DNA from: Parus major
Taxonomy: Eukaryota; Chordata; Aves; Passeriformes; Paridae
NCBI RefSeq assembly: GCF_001522545.3
Contig: NC_031769.1
Span: 14,678,256 to 14,742,255 of the forward strand
Direction: 5' to 3'
DNA length: 64,000 nucleotides
Under the pieces are notes generated by a model. That model was not told where the DNA came from. It did no database searches and was given only the letters and a program-made list of their open reading frames with translations. This document shows, piece by piece, positions 24,401-37,216 of the stretch (its first letter is position 1; each line of letters opens with the position of its first letter). The position numbers were made by a program, and so were the translations under genes.

Positions 24401-26423
24401 TCATTAGGAAACTAAATTGAGTTGGAATGATGTTAAGGCAATTCCAAATAGGGAAAAAAAATATTTATGGGAGGCTACTCATCACTGTTTATAAGTGTTT
24501 TAAACAACAAACTCATAAGTAATTCCTTAACAAGACTTCCCTTTTTCCTCAAAGGGACCTTTCCAGACCTCTCCCTGTCTTATCAGTTTCTTTGTTGGAG
24601 GAGCACTCACAGCATCAATTCAGTTGCTTAAGAAGAGTCAGACGGTCAGACTTGGATTACCAAATATATTGTACCTTCAAACTTATCCAAAACCTTCTTC
24701 TAGAAATACTACAACTACATCTAGTCATGGTGTAAATTTCGGTGCAGATTCTGAGCAGTAGTGCAGCAGCACTAGGAATTTTTGCACTTAATTGCTAGTT
24801 ATGCACATCTATTATTAAAGTAATTAGAGAATACATGGGTCTGTCTAAATTAAAAAAAAAACCAAAACAAAACTAGAAGTTTGAAATAATTATTTCTTGA
24901 AGTCCCTGATAAATCTCGATATTAAAAGAGAAACTTATTCCTTTCCTTGCTTGAAATACAGCTTTTGATCATGGTTCATGAAATGCAACCAACAGCATGA
25001 GGTTCCACCAGTTTGTTTCACACAGGATTTGTGTGTGGCTTGGCCTCAGGTTCCCAACAAACTCATTGTACTCTCCAATGTTCAGGAATTCAGATGATTC
25101 TTGTTAAAACACAGGCAACAATGTTTCACAATCTCAATAGTTTTTCTTTAAAAACAATGTATAATGTAGGATCAGTAGAGTAGTTGACAGCCGCAGCAGT
25201 TGTACTGTTCTGGCAACTTTAAAAGTGTGAGCTGCATGCTGTACATTGGGGATTCTAGGCTGAAAACCCTATCTGCTTCTGCAGCAGCAGCATATGGTTT
25301 CTAAATAGCTGTGCCACTAACCTAGTTACATGCCCAAAAGCAACCAGAAGTTTGATCCAAATGCCACTGGTAACACTGACCTGCCATCCCAGTTAAAGCT
25401 ACGGCATATACTGAGATTTTATGACTGAACTACAGAACCCACTTGTACACCTGCCAGCTAGGTGCTTGCTGTTCACCATTCTCTTTCCCTACCTCCAGGA
25501 GAACTTCCTTCCCTGGACTCTTATGTAAAAGGTCCATTTTACATCCATGTCCTTATCTACTACTCTCATTGCTACTTTCCCCTACTTGCTTTCATAGCAC
25601 AATGTATCTTGTACACCCATTCACTCCATCTCTCTGCAGGACCTAAGAAACAACATGGCAGGGAACCAGATGTGCTCTAGGTGTGTGCACTGACTGAAAA
25701 GAAGCTTGAAAACATGAGCCTGTGCACCTAGGGCAGGTGGATTCCTGTGCAGCTGAGCCAGTGAAACAGCTGGTTCCTGAGGCAAGGGTTGATTCCCAGC
25801 TCCTGACATCCCCTCTGTGCCATTGTAAATGAGTCCAGCAAGCACAAATGTGGACACTCAAAGAAGTGGAGCAAGGATGGGAAGAGAGGGAATGTGACCA
25901 GTCTTTTTGCTTAACTGTTTAATAGTATCCCCTTACTCAGTAGAACTGCCCTGAGAACAGAGACCACTAGGCAGCCACAGCCCTGCATGGAAGCAGCACC
26001 ACCAGCCCATTCATCTCTGCAGTGTCCCCCTTCTATTCTCTCCCCCAGACTGCTCCTGGCAAGGATGTATAATTCATTCACCCACTTCAGCCACCTGCTT
26101 TTGCAGACAGTGTTCCAGGCTGGTTCACACTGGATGTCTGTAATCTGCCCATGCCATGCAAGGAAAAATGGGCATTGCAATGGCAGGAAGCTCAGTGCAT
26201 AGTGGGTCTTTCCCTTTAGCAATGTCAGCTATAAAATTTAACATTATTTTAGAGGCAGTTGGTGTTTTCAGTGCTTGATCAGAGCATCTGCTCTAAGCAA
26301 AAGCTTGGTCCTGAGAGGACCAATAATCACTTTTCCTGATAGAAGAACAAATGTAGATTCAAGCAATGATGGAAAGTTACTGCAACCAGCCATCTTCACT
26401 GGGCAAGAAAAACTCGACCTTAC
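21411..26423 (-). other. SVIL intron
   Basis: About 5 kb of A+T-rich intron. No CR1 element, RNA gene or convincing exon was seen. The scattered open frames on both strands lack splice or start context. Confidence 0.65.
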
Positions 26424-26490
26424 CTTAGCGCTCTCTTCCTAAGGAGCAATCGTGAAGGCTTAAATCTGATCGAGTTTCCTTTGGCAAAAT
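26424..26490 (-). CDS. SVIL: candidate 67-nt alternative N-terminal exon of SVIL
   Basis: The splice sites are among the strongest in the window: gtttttttttttcctatttcacag as acceptor and gtaagg (26,418-26,423) as donor. Two frames contain stops. The third is open: AT|TTT GCC AAA ... GCG CTA|AG, reading FAKGNSIRFKPSRLLLRKRA-L. It therefore enters in phase 1 and leaves in phase 2 with AG, the same phases as the 52-nt ATG exon. It could replace that exon: a first exon ending in G gives Asp at the junction and AG|A gives Arg followed by [10 protein letters not shown]. Alternatively it is a 5' UTR exon, since joining it to the 52-nt exon leads quickly to a stop (TGA) and leaves MKR as the start. 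That it is an exon is likely; its coding role is an inference. Confidence 0.5.
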
Positions 26491-27393
26491 CTGTGAAATA
26501 GGAAAAAAAAACACACAGTTGTGAAGATGCTGTAATAAATGGGGAACTTTTGGTAAACTAGATTATAGGTACCAAGCATAGCCTTTTTCCCCTGCAAAAG
26601 ACTGTGCAGAGGCCTTCTCTCTAAGCAAAGGGGCACGAGCTGGAACGTCCAAGATGGTGATAAACCAAAGCTTTGCAAAAATGAGTACAGACAATAGACA
26701 CATCAAAAGCATCAACACTTTATGGAACTGCCGTGTTCTATTCCTAACATTTGTGGTGTAGCACTACAGCCTGGTGTGATTACTTAAACTCACTGTTTCC
26801 CAGTTTAAAATGGGCAATGGACATGTTTATGAAGCACTCTCCAAATGAGAAATGCTGCAAGCAGCAAGAGCTTTTTTTGGCTGCAGCCTGGCAATACTAT
26901 AAAAACTGCATATTCACTGCAGAAGCCAAGAGATGTCCAGCTGAGGATCTGTTGCAACAGTATTACACCATCCATGACAGCAATATTTCTGAAGATTGTC
27001 TACTGTTTAGAAGCTCCCTTTTTTTTCTGAGTAGCCTTACAACATGCATTTCACAGAGGAATACGTTTACACATTGCTGAGAGCAAGATTGCAGCCTTAT
27101 GTTCAAAAACCATGTATTACAAAGCCTCTGGGCTCCCCAAAACTGTGTGAACCATAACAAGCAATGAACAATGTTCCCACCCTCTCCTAGACCAAATATT
27201 TTCATTTCTGCAGTCATGTGCATCACTAGAGGGTCTAAATGATGACCAGTGGCAAGGCGGACCAGTGTTGCAAATACCCTCTCCCTGCATTCACCGAGGA
27301 TGCAACCAAGAGACCTCAGAGCACTGCCAGCCTGGGAGCAGGTCCTGTTTTTGCACTGCTGTGCAAAAACACATGGAGCTACTGACAACTTAC

Positions 27394-27423
27394 TCCCAGT
27401 GAAAAATTGACTTCTGTCCCCAT
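27394..27423 (-). CDS. candidate short first exon (MGTEVNFSLG)
   Basis: A minus-strand ATG followed by ten open codons runs exactly to a perfect donor gtaagt (27,388-27,393), ending in phase 0. That is the phase needed to join the 133-nt exon at 21,410. There is no good acceptor (only taatacag after purine-rich sequence), so it would have to be a first exon. The start context is weak at -3 but has G at +4, and no clear promoter elements lie upstream. Ten codons are too few to exclude chance. Confidence 0.18.
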
Positions 27424-28717
27424 CTGTATTAAATCTACTACCTAAAATCCTAAATTAATAAACAGTTGGTCACTGACACAGCAATCATTTTATTTTTCAA
27501 AGACAGATCCAGACTTTAGAATACAACCCAGACTTTAGAACAATTCAATTGCAGCTGCACTCCTATTAATCTACCTCAGAGCTGAGATTTAACTATTTCA
27601 AGGAAGACTAAACTGCAAAAAAAATTTTTTTTGCTTATGCACAATATTTTAAGTCTGGATAGAATGGCCTCTTAGTTTTGCAGAAAGGGTTTAATGAAAC
27701 TTACTATAGCTGACAATTTGGGTCTTAATTTAGAGAATGTACATTTTGTCTATGCGTTGCAAAACTTCTTATCCTCTTCCATTTCCTTCTGCCACCTCTA
27801 CAGGTATAAAGACTGAAATACAACTTAAAAAATGTAACAGAAAAAAAGGATTACTTTAATGACTTCATAAAGAAGCTTAAAATGTGCAAAAAGGCATTTT
27901 TTAGGCATCTGCTAAAAGTCACCACAGATTTCAAGCAGCTTTGCTAATAGCATTCTTCAACTTTAATAGGCAACTTTTTCCTGTTTTTGTTAACATTCAT
28001 TTTCTCTTTCCATTAAATGGAGAATAAAGCACATAGATTACACAGAAACATCTTGTAATACCAAAACAGAATATTGTAAGAAAAACAGTGAATGGTATAT
28101 AAATCATTATATTTTACACTACAGCATTAAAAAGAATACTCTGAGCCATATGGATCCTCTAAAAAAGCCAGATTTACATTACTTTGAGAGGACTATGCAC
28201 TAACTTCCAAAGCCCAGCTCAGTATCAGCTTAGCTAATCAGAACCAGGCACATCTTAAATTTATAGCTGTTCTAACAGGATGCAACCCATCCTAGAATTT
28301 TTGGCACTGGAACAGCTGTCCACCATGAAAACCACAAGTAGACCACAGAGAAATTCTGCCTAGCCCAGCCAAAACTGGGGAGGGAATATGAGAACGGAAG
28401 AAAGGATCCTGCATTGCTTCCCTGGGAGCAGGGAGGGAGAAGGGCTGCTAGGAGAGGCTCATCAGCCTGTCTGGCTCTTGTACCCCTTAAACACATTCAG
28501 TAACATTCATAAATGCCACATCTATAATGCCTCTAAATCATCTTAAAACTTTGCTGTGTTTCACAGGGGTGAGAGCTGATCTTCCCCCACATCCCAAACA
28601 CAGAAGAACTTAGCAGACAATTAAATTCCATTACACGGTTTTGATATTTTATGTATTTCCTCCTGTTCAAATTAAACACCATGTGGGGGGGATTAAAGTC
28701 CAATAAAACTTACTTAC

Positions 28718-28732
28718 CACAATATGGAAGTC
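28718..28732 (-). CDS. candidate 15-nt microexon
   Basis: A very strong acceptor (ttttgcttttcctcctgtgtttgtatttag) is followed by 15 nt and the donor gtaagtaag. In the phase left by the 29,430 exon it reads GA CTT CCA TAT TGT G, adding G-LPYC and returning to phase 1, so it is frame-neutral. It lies 697 nt downstream of that first exon. Both splice sites are near consensus, which argues for real use, but so short an exon cannot be confirmed without transcripts. Confidence 0.35.
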
Positions 28733-29429
28733 CTAAATACAAACACAGGAGGAAAAGCAAAACAACTCTGCATCAAAAGACAATAAATATGCCCACAAAA
28801 GAAACATCAGTTTAGCAGAGTCTTATTCAATGGTTAATTTAAAGATGAAAAAACACCCTCACTGTACTCAATAGACAGAAGGAAAATATTTACAACAGCA
28901 TTTTGTTCTGTTTTTACTGAAGAATTCTAAACATGTTCATAATCACATTATATCAATTTAAAATATTTTTATTCATTATTAATATAATTTATTTTATTTT
29001 AAGAGTTTCTTTACTGAAGTGTAAATCAGACTTGCTCACAAGTTTAACCATTTCTTCAGTCGAGTTCCACTCTTTCTCAGGTACAAACTACCCGATAAAA
29101 CCACTATCCATAATTTAATATGTAGGAAATTTAAAATACAGAATGTAAAAAGAAAAAGTAGATGCAACCTTCCAGCGTTACTTAGTATATTTAAAGGCCC
29201 TAAGTCGGAGGCATGCTGAGCTAATTAAAAGATCCATCTAATCGGATCTTTCAAAAGTGTCCTTTAGGAAATAACAAAATAGCCTAGGTGACTAACTGCA
29301 TACTGATTGCTAAAGTACCTAATGCAGCTGCAGGAGAGCCAGTCAAACAATATTTACACATGCAGACATATATACGAGAGATTAAACACACAGAAACTGC
29401 ATTTTCTTTTATCTACTTGGAACTCTTAC

Positions 29430-29490
29430 CTTGCTCCTCAGAGTATTTAACATTTCCCAAATAGCTGGAGATCCAAGGATTTCTGAACAT
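29430..29490 (-). CDS. SVIL: candidate alternative first exon of SVIL (MFRNPW...)
   Basis: A minus-strand ATG at 29,490 (context gcaaccATG, A at -3) opens 20 codons, MFRNPWISSYLGNVKYSEEQ, ending CAA G at a consensus donor gtaaga (29,424-29,429). The final G gives phase 1, so it joins the 52-nt ATG exon in frame (Glu, then LRKLFEPNNRDFLE). It can also join via the 15-nt microexon, or the 67-nt exon with Asp at the junction. The upstream 300 bp on the minus strand hold a CCAAT-like cluster (plus strand attgggcattggtgattggg, 29,734-29,753) and an AT-rich tataatat near 29,760, but no textbook core promoter. The transcription start was not placed. Confidence 0.45.
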
Positions 29491-32400
29491 GGTTGCACAA
29501 ACAAAGGATTCAGCAAAGAGAAACTACAATAGCAGCTAATTCTCAAGCAGCCACAGCCCTTAGGCCTGTCTTAGCAATATCGTGTAGAGATTTTTCATAG
29601 CACAGGACTGGAGCTGTCAGGCTATCGCGTCCCAGGGAGTACAGTAAATGCATAGCAATAGGCTGCAAGCCGGAGCAGCTCAAGCCAGTAATCAGATTAC
29701 GAACAGAAATTAGGCACATGAATGCTAAAACAGATTGGGCATTGGTGATTGGGAGATTTATAATATTACAACTTCAAAGATGCAGCCAAATGACACATTA
29801 TATTCCTGCAAAATGAATGCAGAACCTCTAAATTCTCATATTAAGAAACCAAACAAACAAAAAAAAAAATAAAACAACAGAAAAAATGCCGAAAGAGGAA
29901 TAATTCCTTCATATCTCTAATCAGGATAAACTGTAGTGCTTATTTAAGAAAAACAGCACCCAGGCTGCCAAAAAATGGACTCTGATAATCATAGCATTAT
30001 GCTTAAATGTTTTGCCTAACTATTAGTTGGAACATTTAAAGCAGACAAGATTTATGGATAACATATGAGCAAAATTACTGGTGGGGGTAGGGATTTAAGA
30101 ACAGACACCACAGCTCCAAATATTTTAATTCAAGACAGAAGGTGAAAAACTGTACTTAAGTATGGTCTAGCTACCTTTTTTTTATTATTATTAAATAGAT
30201 TTGATGGATTTTGGATTGAAGAGTTGGAACCTTTTTAGTTAATTTTGAAAGTATGGAAATATTTGTTTGCAATGGTGCAATACCTCTGGTTCAGTCACCC
30301 ACACCGAACTACCTGATGGTCTAACACAGACACAAAGAAGCATTAAATGTGTGGCTGAAACAGGTCTATGCACTTAACCCCACCCAAATGAGTAGAGAAG
30401 TCTCCCTCCAACAGACTTCTTTCCTTCCAAAAGATTTCAGCTATTATCAGTACTACCAGGCTGAGAGAGCTGGGGTGGTTCAGCCTGGAAAAGGTACCAG
30501 GGAGACCCTAGAGTGCCTTCCAGTACCTAAAGGTGGCTACAAGAGAGCAGGAAAGGGACTTTACAAGGACCTGTAGATAGGACATGGGCTAATGGCTTTA
30601 AGCTGAAGAGGGGTAGGTTTGGATATTAGGAAGAAATTCTTTCTTGTAAGGGTGGTGAGGCCCTGGAACAGGTTGTCAGAGAAGCTGTTAATTTCCCCAT
30701 CCCTGGAAGTGTTGAAGGCCAGGCTGGATGGGGCTTCGAGCAACTGGTCTGGTGAAAAGTGCCCCTGGTAGAGGAGCTGGAATAAAGTGATCTTTAAGGT
30801 CCCTTCCATTCCAAACCATTCTATGAGTCAAAAACTCTCCACAGGACTGGGGCTGTTATGGCCATGAAAAGGCAAACCAGAAACACAAGGCTGCAGTTCT
30901 TAACTATTCTTACATGTTTTTGTGATATCTGGTACAACAGAACCCTGATCTATGCTGGGAAGCCCAATGTACTTACAAGATAGGAGCAATGATGCTGTGA
31001 AAGAGACTACAAAACCACAAGTGAAAAACATATTAATGGCTGTTGGCTCATCATGAAGTTGTATTTAGCCTATCAAGGTCATCAAAACACTGTTCTTCAT
31101 GTTAACATGAAGTTATTGCAATGGATAGAAGAACATGCATTTCATCTTTTCTAATGCACCTGACATTTGTTTTAATCTGTTTATTTTTAAAAACATAAAT
31201 AATGTTGGAGTCAATCTAATCAAAGCACCTTTTCTTAGCTGATCTTTCAACAGTTCAGACCTCCCCAGAACAAGAGTCACCCAACAAAAGGAATATGACT
31301 TTGAAGCCTCTGACTCATCAAGCACCATTCTTTGTTCAGAAATATTTGATGGTACATTCCATGTTTCTTTATTTTGCCTGTAACCTCACTATCTCTCGTG
31401 TTTAATTTTAACCACTCCCAGCACTACTGACAGAACACAAACCAACAATGCTGTGCACTCCTGACCAGCTGTGAAGGTCTCCATGTACTTGAGCCCAACA
31501 TATATAAAAATTTTAATCTGTTGACACATGTCCAAATCTGCAATTAACCTCAAAATCTGGTGCATTATGGCCTAGGCATAAATGCAGGTGTGCTTAAAAC
31601 AAAAAAAAATAAAATGGGGCAGAACTAAGGAGCCGCTGCTGGCAGTTGATGGGGAAATTCTGGACCAGGATGTGTTGGTATAGCAACAAGAGACACCCTG
31701 TTCTGAAAAAAACTTTCTCGCCTCTGCTTGTCTGAAGACTGTTTACCTGATCTTGTGAATAGAGGTATTATTACTTGGAGCATTTTTAAGTACCTCATCT
31801 GGTACACAGTAAGGGAAGTTTCTGATAAAGCTCAGGTAAGCACCACTCATTTGATAAATTTTGTGTCTGCAATCTTTAGCAAGGCTGAAGGAGAAGTTAC
31901 ACTTGACAGCTGAGCTGATGCAATAGCTCAAGGCTGCCAGGAAAGACAGCCCTAGCCATCATTCCTCCTGCTGCAGGAGCTCTGCTAGGTCCTGCTCCCC
32001 TAATGACCCAGCCTGATGACCAAACTGGTAGTAAATATTCTCTTTTATTTTTGCTGGGTGTACTTTTCAGGAGGTGCCAGAACAAAGAAAAAGGCACAGG
32101 ATCTTATGATCAGGAAAGGTATAAATACCCTTCTAGCTAACAAAGGAGGTGAGCTCAGCCCAAATGTCTGCTGCCGCCCACCCACCCCACCTCCCCAACC
32201 CCCCAGGTCTGGCAATGTCCCCTACAAAAGAGAGGAGGGAGGGGTCAGGCTCCCCCATTCTTCTGCTGTACATCATCCTCAACATCTTGTCCTCAGCATT
32301 CTCCTGGTGAATGAGGTGCAGAAGGGAAAGAACAGCAAGCTGCAAAAAGACAAGAAAACTCTGGAATGCCTTTCACAACTATGTAATTTTAAAATGGGTT

Positions 32401-35400
32401 CTTGCTTGTGCTGTTCAGATTTTGCCTACAGTACACAGTAAGAAGCCAGTCTCTCCAACTGATCTGGCTATCACCCGGCAAGAAGCATCTGTGATAGGCT
32501 TTGGTGCAAATAGGACTCCTTTCCTACTATATACAGGTGGCAGGTCAAGAATCCAGAGGGTACTTCATGGGATCAAAAAGAGTTATTAGAGAGGAAAGTA
32601 AAATACTAAATATGAAAAAAAAATCTCTATCAAGCTCTTCACAAAAATACCTAGAGTTTGGCTTCAAGACATCTTCACATTTGGTTGGAAGGTGATCACC
32701 AGCCATTGCTCTGTGCACAGTAACTATGATTTAACATTAATTTCACTGCTGTTGATACTGAAGCTGTGCTGCTGTGCAGAATCTGTGACCTCAGAGTTCA
32801 TTCAGTATCGATTCAAGATGAGGGGTATGTGTCAACACTGCTTCCCATATCAAAACTCTGAGATGTTGGAGCCTTGGACAATGACAGCAAGGCTGTGCAC
32901 TTCACACAGATCATTGGGAACACTGAACTGTAGGTAACTGACCACTTCCGTCCTTCCTTTCCATCAAAAAGGGAACACCTATCACAAGGTAGGTTTTATC
33001 ACAAGAGAAATCTCTGTGCTCACCCTTAACCAGCTTTGGAAGTGGAGAAATACAGTAAGGGTGCAAAAACAGTAAGTCAGCAGAGTAAACCAAGGGTATC
33101 AAGAAAAGAAGTCTTGGATTTAGCATTTTACTGCTTGTTTGAAAACAGCAGGTTTAAGAGCAAATCTTTCCCAGAGGAAAAGAAAATAATCTCCAAATAC
33201 TTGAAGAAAGAAGGAAGAGCAGTTTGTCCTTCAAATATGGTCCAGTCTCCAGGACCTACAAGTGTGCTCAGCCAAACTGTGTTATCAAGGCTATGTTACA
33301 AATCAGTAGTAATGTTCTTGTCCCCCTCTGCCATCATTAATTCTTGAGCATTAGCAGCTTCCAACATAAGCAAACAAGGAGGGAAGAACAGTTCAGCCGT
33401 CAGAAAGGGGGGCAGCCCAGCGGGAAGCTAAGTTTGCAGTCATCTGGGCTTAGAGCTTGAGGTTAAGCATGTATAGATTTCAAATCTGAGACTGCTCATG
33501 AAAGACCAGCTGGCAGTTAAATGTTGTTCTGAAGCTTCCCACAGGAAGAGAAGGAAAATATCTTCCTTTTGTCTGGCAAAACTAATATCTCTAATCAAAG
33601 CTGGAGTTTAAACGACTTGCAAAACACTTCCCAACTTAGAAGCCTGCCAGCCCCAAAGAACTGTGGAGTTATAAACCAGGTCCCACCAAGATCAGGCCTT
33701 TTTCCTCTTGAATTTTGATCACTTATGAATTTATATTTAGAAGGGTTTAGAAGTGATAAAGAGAAGAGATACTTTGTTGTGACTTGCAGTTATCATAAAA
33801 ACAAAAATCAAAGAAGCCCATGACAGCTGTTTGAAGAAAGCCTAAAAATAAAATAAAATTTTAAAGAAATCAACAATGCTGAGGAAAGAAAACCCACAGT
33901 GACTGCAGAAAACTTTCTCCAAATATGCTAGTTAGGTAAACAGGAATCTGAGCAGCAGAGAAAACTGAGATGATCTGTATAAATGTAATGATGAAATCAT
34001 ATTTTCATCCACTCTTCATGTGTAGAGATCTAAAGGAGCTCATGAATTTTATTTAACTGCTCTTCCGGCCAAGGTGAGCACCCTTGGAACAGCCAGCCAA
34101 AATGAGCTATGCCAAGATCTGAGATGCTGTGGATGATTGTAGGAATGAAGGTCAGAAGACTTGGCTAAAGCAGACCACTCTTTTCCATCAGTCCATCTGA
34201 CCTCCCCTTTCAGGCTCCAGGCGTCTCGCGTACCCCACGCCACCCTGTCAGTTTTTGGTATGCAGGCATATCTTTCCAAAGAAAAGTGGCAAGGCACTCC
34301 CTTTTCTTATTCCCCTTTCCTCCCAGTCTCCAGCAATCTCTGCCAAGTTGTTCAAGAAGTCAGCCAAAGCTGAAGGACAGGTCAAAAATCTCACAGAAGA
34401 CTGCTTCAGTAGTACAATCACTTAAAAGCTCACCTCACATCTTGAGCAGCCCACCTTGCAATCAAAGTACGTATCCTGAGTTGGCAATGCCAGTCAGCTT
34501 TGTCTTCTCCATCCAAACCCTGTGTATGTGGGAAGTGATATTTTCTCATTTCTTAAATTGAGGCCATTTGTATGAACTATAAAAACAGGATAAAATTTCC
34601 TGACGTGGTGTCATCACTCCAGCGGAAAGCAAATATAATCCTTTCCAAATAATCATCCTGGCAAAATGATTTATGTTTGGCCAGTGATTGTGTTTTGGAC
34701 AAGTCTTCAGTTTAACTTCAGCACTGCATTGCTTGTGTAGTGTACTTTCAAACAGGTCATATGCAAAGAGATGAAAAAAGCTGATCAGTAAGATTTATAA
34801 AGGGAACTAAGGGTTGTAGTACAAAATGTGTTGAAAGAATATGGATGGTCTTTTCATACTGGCTGTTTAGCAATGAGCTCTGGGAAAAGGGAGAACAACA
34901 GGTATTTTTGTACCCGCACTAGAAATCCCCTTCCAATCTCCAGATTACTATTTCAGATTTCACTCCACTCACTAATTTCAGCAATTAATTACTCCTAAAA
35001 GGAGATTTTAGTACCTGTCAAGTTTGGAACACATTTCAGAATAAGGAACATGAATCTAATGTCCCCTAGCATCCCTACCTTTCATATCACCATTTGCAAA
35101 ACTGAATGACGAGACTGGGCATAATTAAGAGGTCCAAGGCTTTTCTCTTTAGGATTAGGATCAGACTAGAGAGCTCCTTCAAGGAAGTTCAAAGGCCACA
35201 TTCCCATATCTCATGTGGTGATCAAATGTATCAGTGGGGCACATCATCTGAATTCAGTCACACCTATTTGTCTCTGGGCCCAAGGCGGTAACAGAAGATG
35301 TCAGGTGTGAGCACAGCCGTTTGTGAACTGAGCAAATGCCTGGAAAGGAGGAAAAGGCAGGAACTCATCTCCCAGCAATACAGACAATCTCAGCCATTAA

Positions 35401-37216
35401 ACAGCTCACAGACTTTGAGGAGACATGGCATTTTACCCAGCAAAACAGCACTGCAGCTCCCTGTGGAGCAGCTGCAGCTTGGACTGTAAAGGTGCAGGGT
35501 TAGTCACAGCTCTATGGACATCCGTCACTGGAGTTATCAAGCCTCAGCTTCCTCTTTGCTATTGCAGTGAATGAGAGCTTTGCTGCTGAGATGGCCCCAG
35601 GTTTATCTGCTGTGCTGGGAGATGTTAAACTTGTGTCCCTCAAAAACAAGCAGCCAAGGTTTCTAGGATGAGTTTCCCCATCTTCTGACACTTCTGGTGT
35701 CTGCAACCAGTATGAAGCTGTCTCCTTGACCGGAGCAGCAAGTGACCTCATGCAGTTAGGTGCCACAAAAAGCCCTGTCACACCACTGAGTTTTCTTCTG
35801 GCTGCTCTTGAACACCTCTGCATGCGTGTAAAAGCCCAATAAGGGAGCAGAGAGAGGCACGCATACCCCAAGAAAGAATTTATAACAAAGTTCTTTGGCT
35901 CTTCGTGATAGTCATCTAAGGAAAACACCAATTTTGTTTACCACTGCAATGTGACATTTCACAGGCCACATCCTATCCCTGCATACTTACCCCCAAATAT
36001 AATTTATCAAGCCTCAGGCAGACAGCAAAAAAAAATTTCTTGCAAACAAGAAATCCATGACCCCAGCACCCATCCTGTTTATAGCATGCTGCAATGCTTT
36101 TTCAGAAAATTAAATATTTATTAAAAGAAATAAAGAAAAAAGGTATGCTTTATTCAAAAGTTGATGGTCAAGGTAGAACAGCTTTACTACAAGTACTGTC
36201 ACTGCACTACGAAAAAGGCACATGTACCAAGCTTAATTTGCAACCAGCATGGCTAAGCAAAAATTAATGAGGAAAGAAAATCTAATCCAGTGATGCTGCA
36301 GTTCTGGAGTCTGTTCTCTAGAGAGCAGGTTTAAATTCATGGCAGCTGTAGTGTTTTTCTCTTTATTGCCCTCATTCACGCCCAAGGCCCCTGCAAAAGC
36401 CACCAATATTCTTGGTGCTCAGAGGGGTACCAGAAAGCTAATCACAAGTCAGATCTGAAGAGCCTTCCCAGAGCTGTCTGGGAAAGTTTGCACAACATCT
36501 GCTTGTTTAAATCTAAGGAGATTACACTAAAGGAAAAACAAATAATTTTTTAAAGGCTTCTTCCATGTGAAAGGTTTTATGAGGTGGGTATGAAGCAACC
36601 TAGCTTAGTCCCGATCTGTACACAGATGGTGGGTGCAAATATCCCCCTTCTTCTGGGAGTGAGATAATTGCTTTAGCCAGTAAAAATCAGTTTGCCAATA
36701 AAGGGCATAAAACTGCATAATAAGGAGAGGAGAAACAAGTCCAAAATTCGTAAAAAAAAAATAAATAAATTAGTTCCTCTTAGTCCAGGTATTCCTCTGA
36801 AAGCAGGCAGCGCAAGGAATGAAGACACTTCCCAGCAAAGGCCCCCACAAAGTGTTTCAGTATATGGACTGACAGTGTGAACTGGCGTCCTAAGGTTATA
36901 ACCAAGCACATAAAAACCAGATCAGGAAGAGAAGTACAGCTACTAAGACGTACACACAAGGATTTCAATTTTTAAAGCCTCCTCTAGCATAATTCTTGAT
37001 ATTTGCCAGGCAGAGCGCAGTGACAGCTGGGCTCGGGTAGCAGCACGTCGCCGTCACGGCCACAGAACTGGGCCGTATCTCCCGGGGCCTGCGCTGGATC
37101 CGTTCTGGGCTGCGCGTCTCCCCCAGCATGTTCCGTCCCCAGACACGGCTCCACAGCTTGCCGTATAAGGCCACGCGCGAGTTGACTGGCTGCCTTATAG
37201 GTCACCCAGTGTTTAC
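29491..37216 (-). other. SVIL intron or upstream region
   Basis: About 7.7 kb between the 29.4-kb and CpG-island first exons. It holds one CR1 fragment (30,458-30,828). The longest open frames (32,016-32,441 plus; 35,512-35,931 minus) show no family resemblance, no splice context and no start context, and were treated as chance. An 18-nt exon-like match at 30,977-30,994 is discussed among the rejected items. Confidence 0.65.
30458..30828 (+). mobile_element. CR1 LINE 3' fragment
   Basis: The plus strand reads the classic CR1 3' end: ccaggctgagagagctgggg at the left, 'gaagaaattctttcttgtaagggtggtgaggccctggaacag' in the middle (about 30,631-30,672), and ggtcccttccattccaaacc near 30,800, ending cattctatga. 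It is about 370 bp, 5'-truncated, opposite in direction to SVIL, and contains no intact reading frame. Confidence 0.9.

Noticed and set aside
26963..27388. 141-codon minus-strand open frame
   Set aside because: No start context, no recognisable protein features, and it overlaps intron sequence. It ends next to the 27,394 donor only by coincidence and is in a different role.
30977..30994. 18-nt microexon-like match with good acceptor (gtagtctctttcacag) and donor gtaagt
   Set aside because: In the phase supplied by upstream exons it ends in T, and joining it to the 52-nt exon creates a TAA stop. No neighbouring exon makes it frame-neutral in a sensible chain, so chance is likelier.
32016..32441. 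141-codon plus-strand open frame with a proline-rich stretch
   Set aside because: The proline run comes from a local C-rich tract (32,176-32,207). No splice sites, promoter or homology support a gene.
35512..35931. 139-codon minus-strand open frame
   Set aside because: No family resemblance, no splice context, low-complexity composition and no relation to SVIL phase; lengths like this occur by chance in 64 kb.
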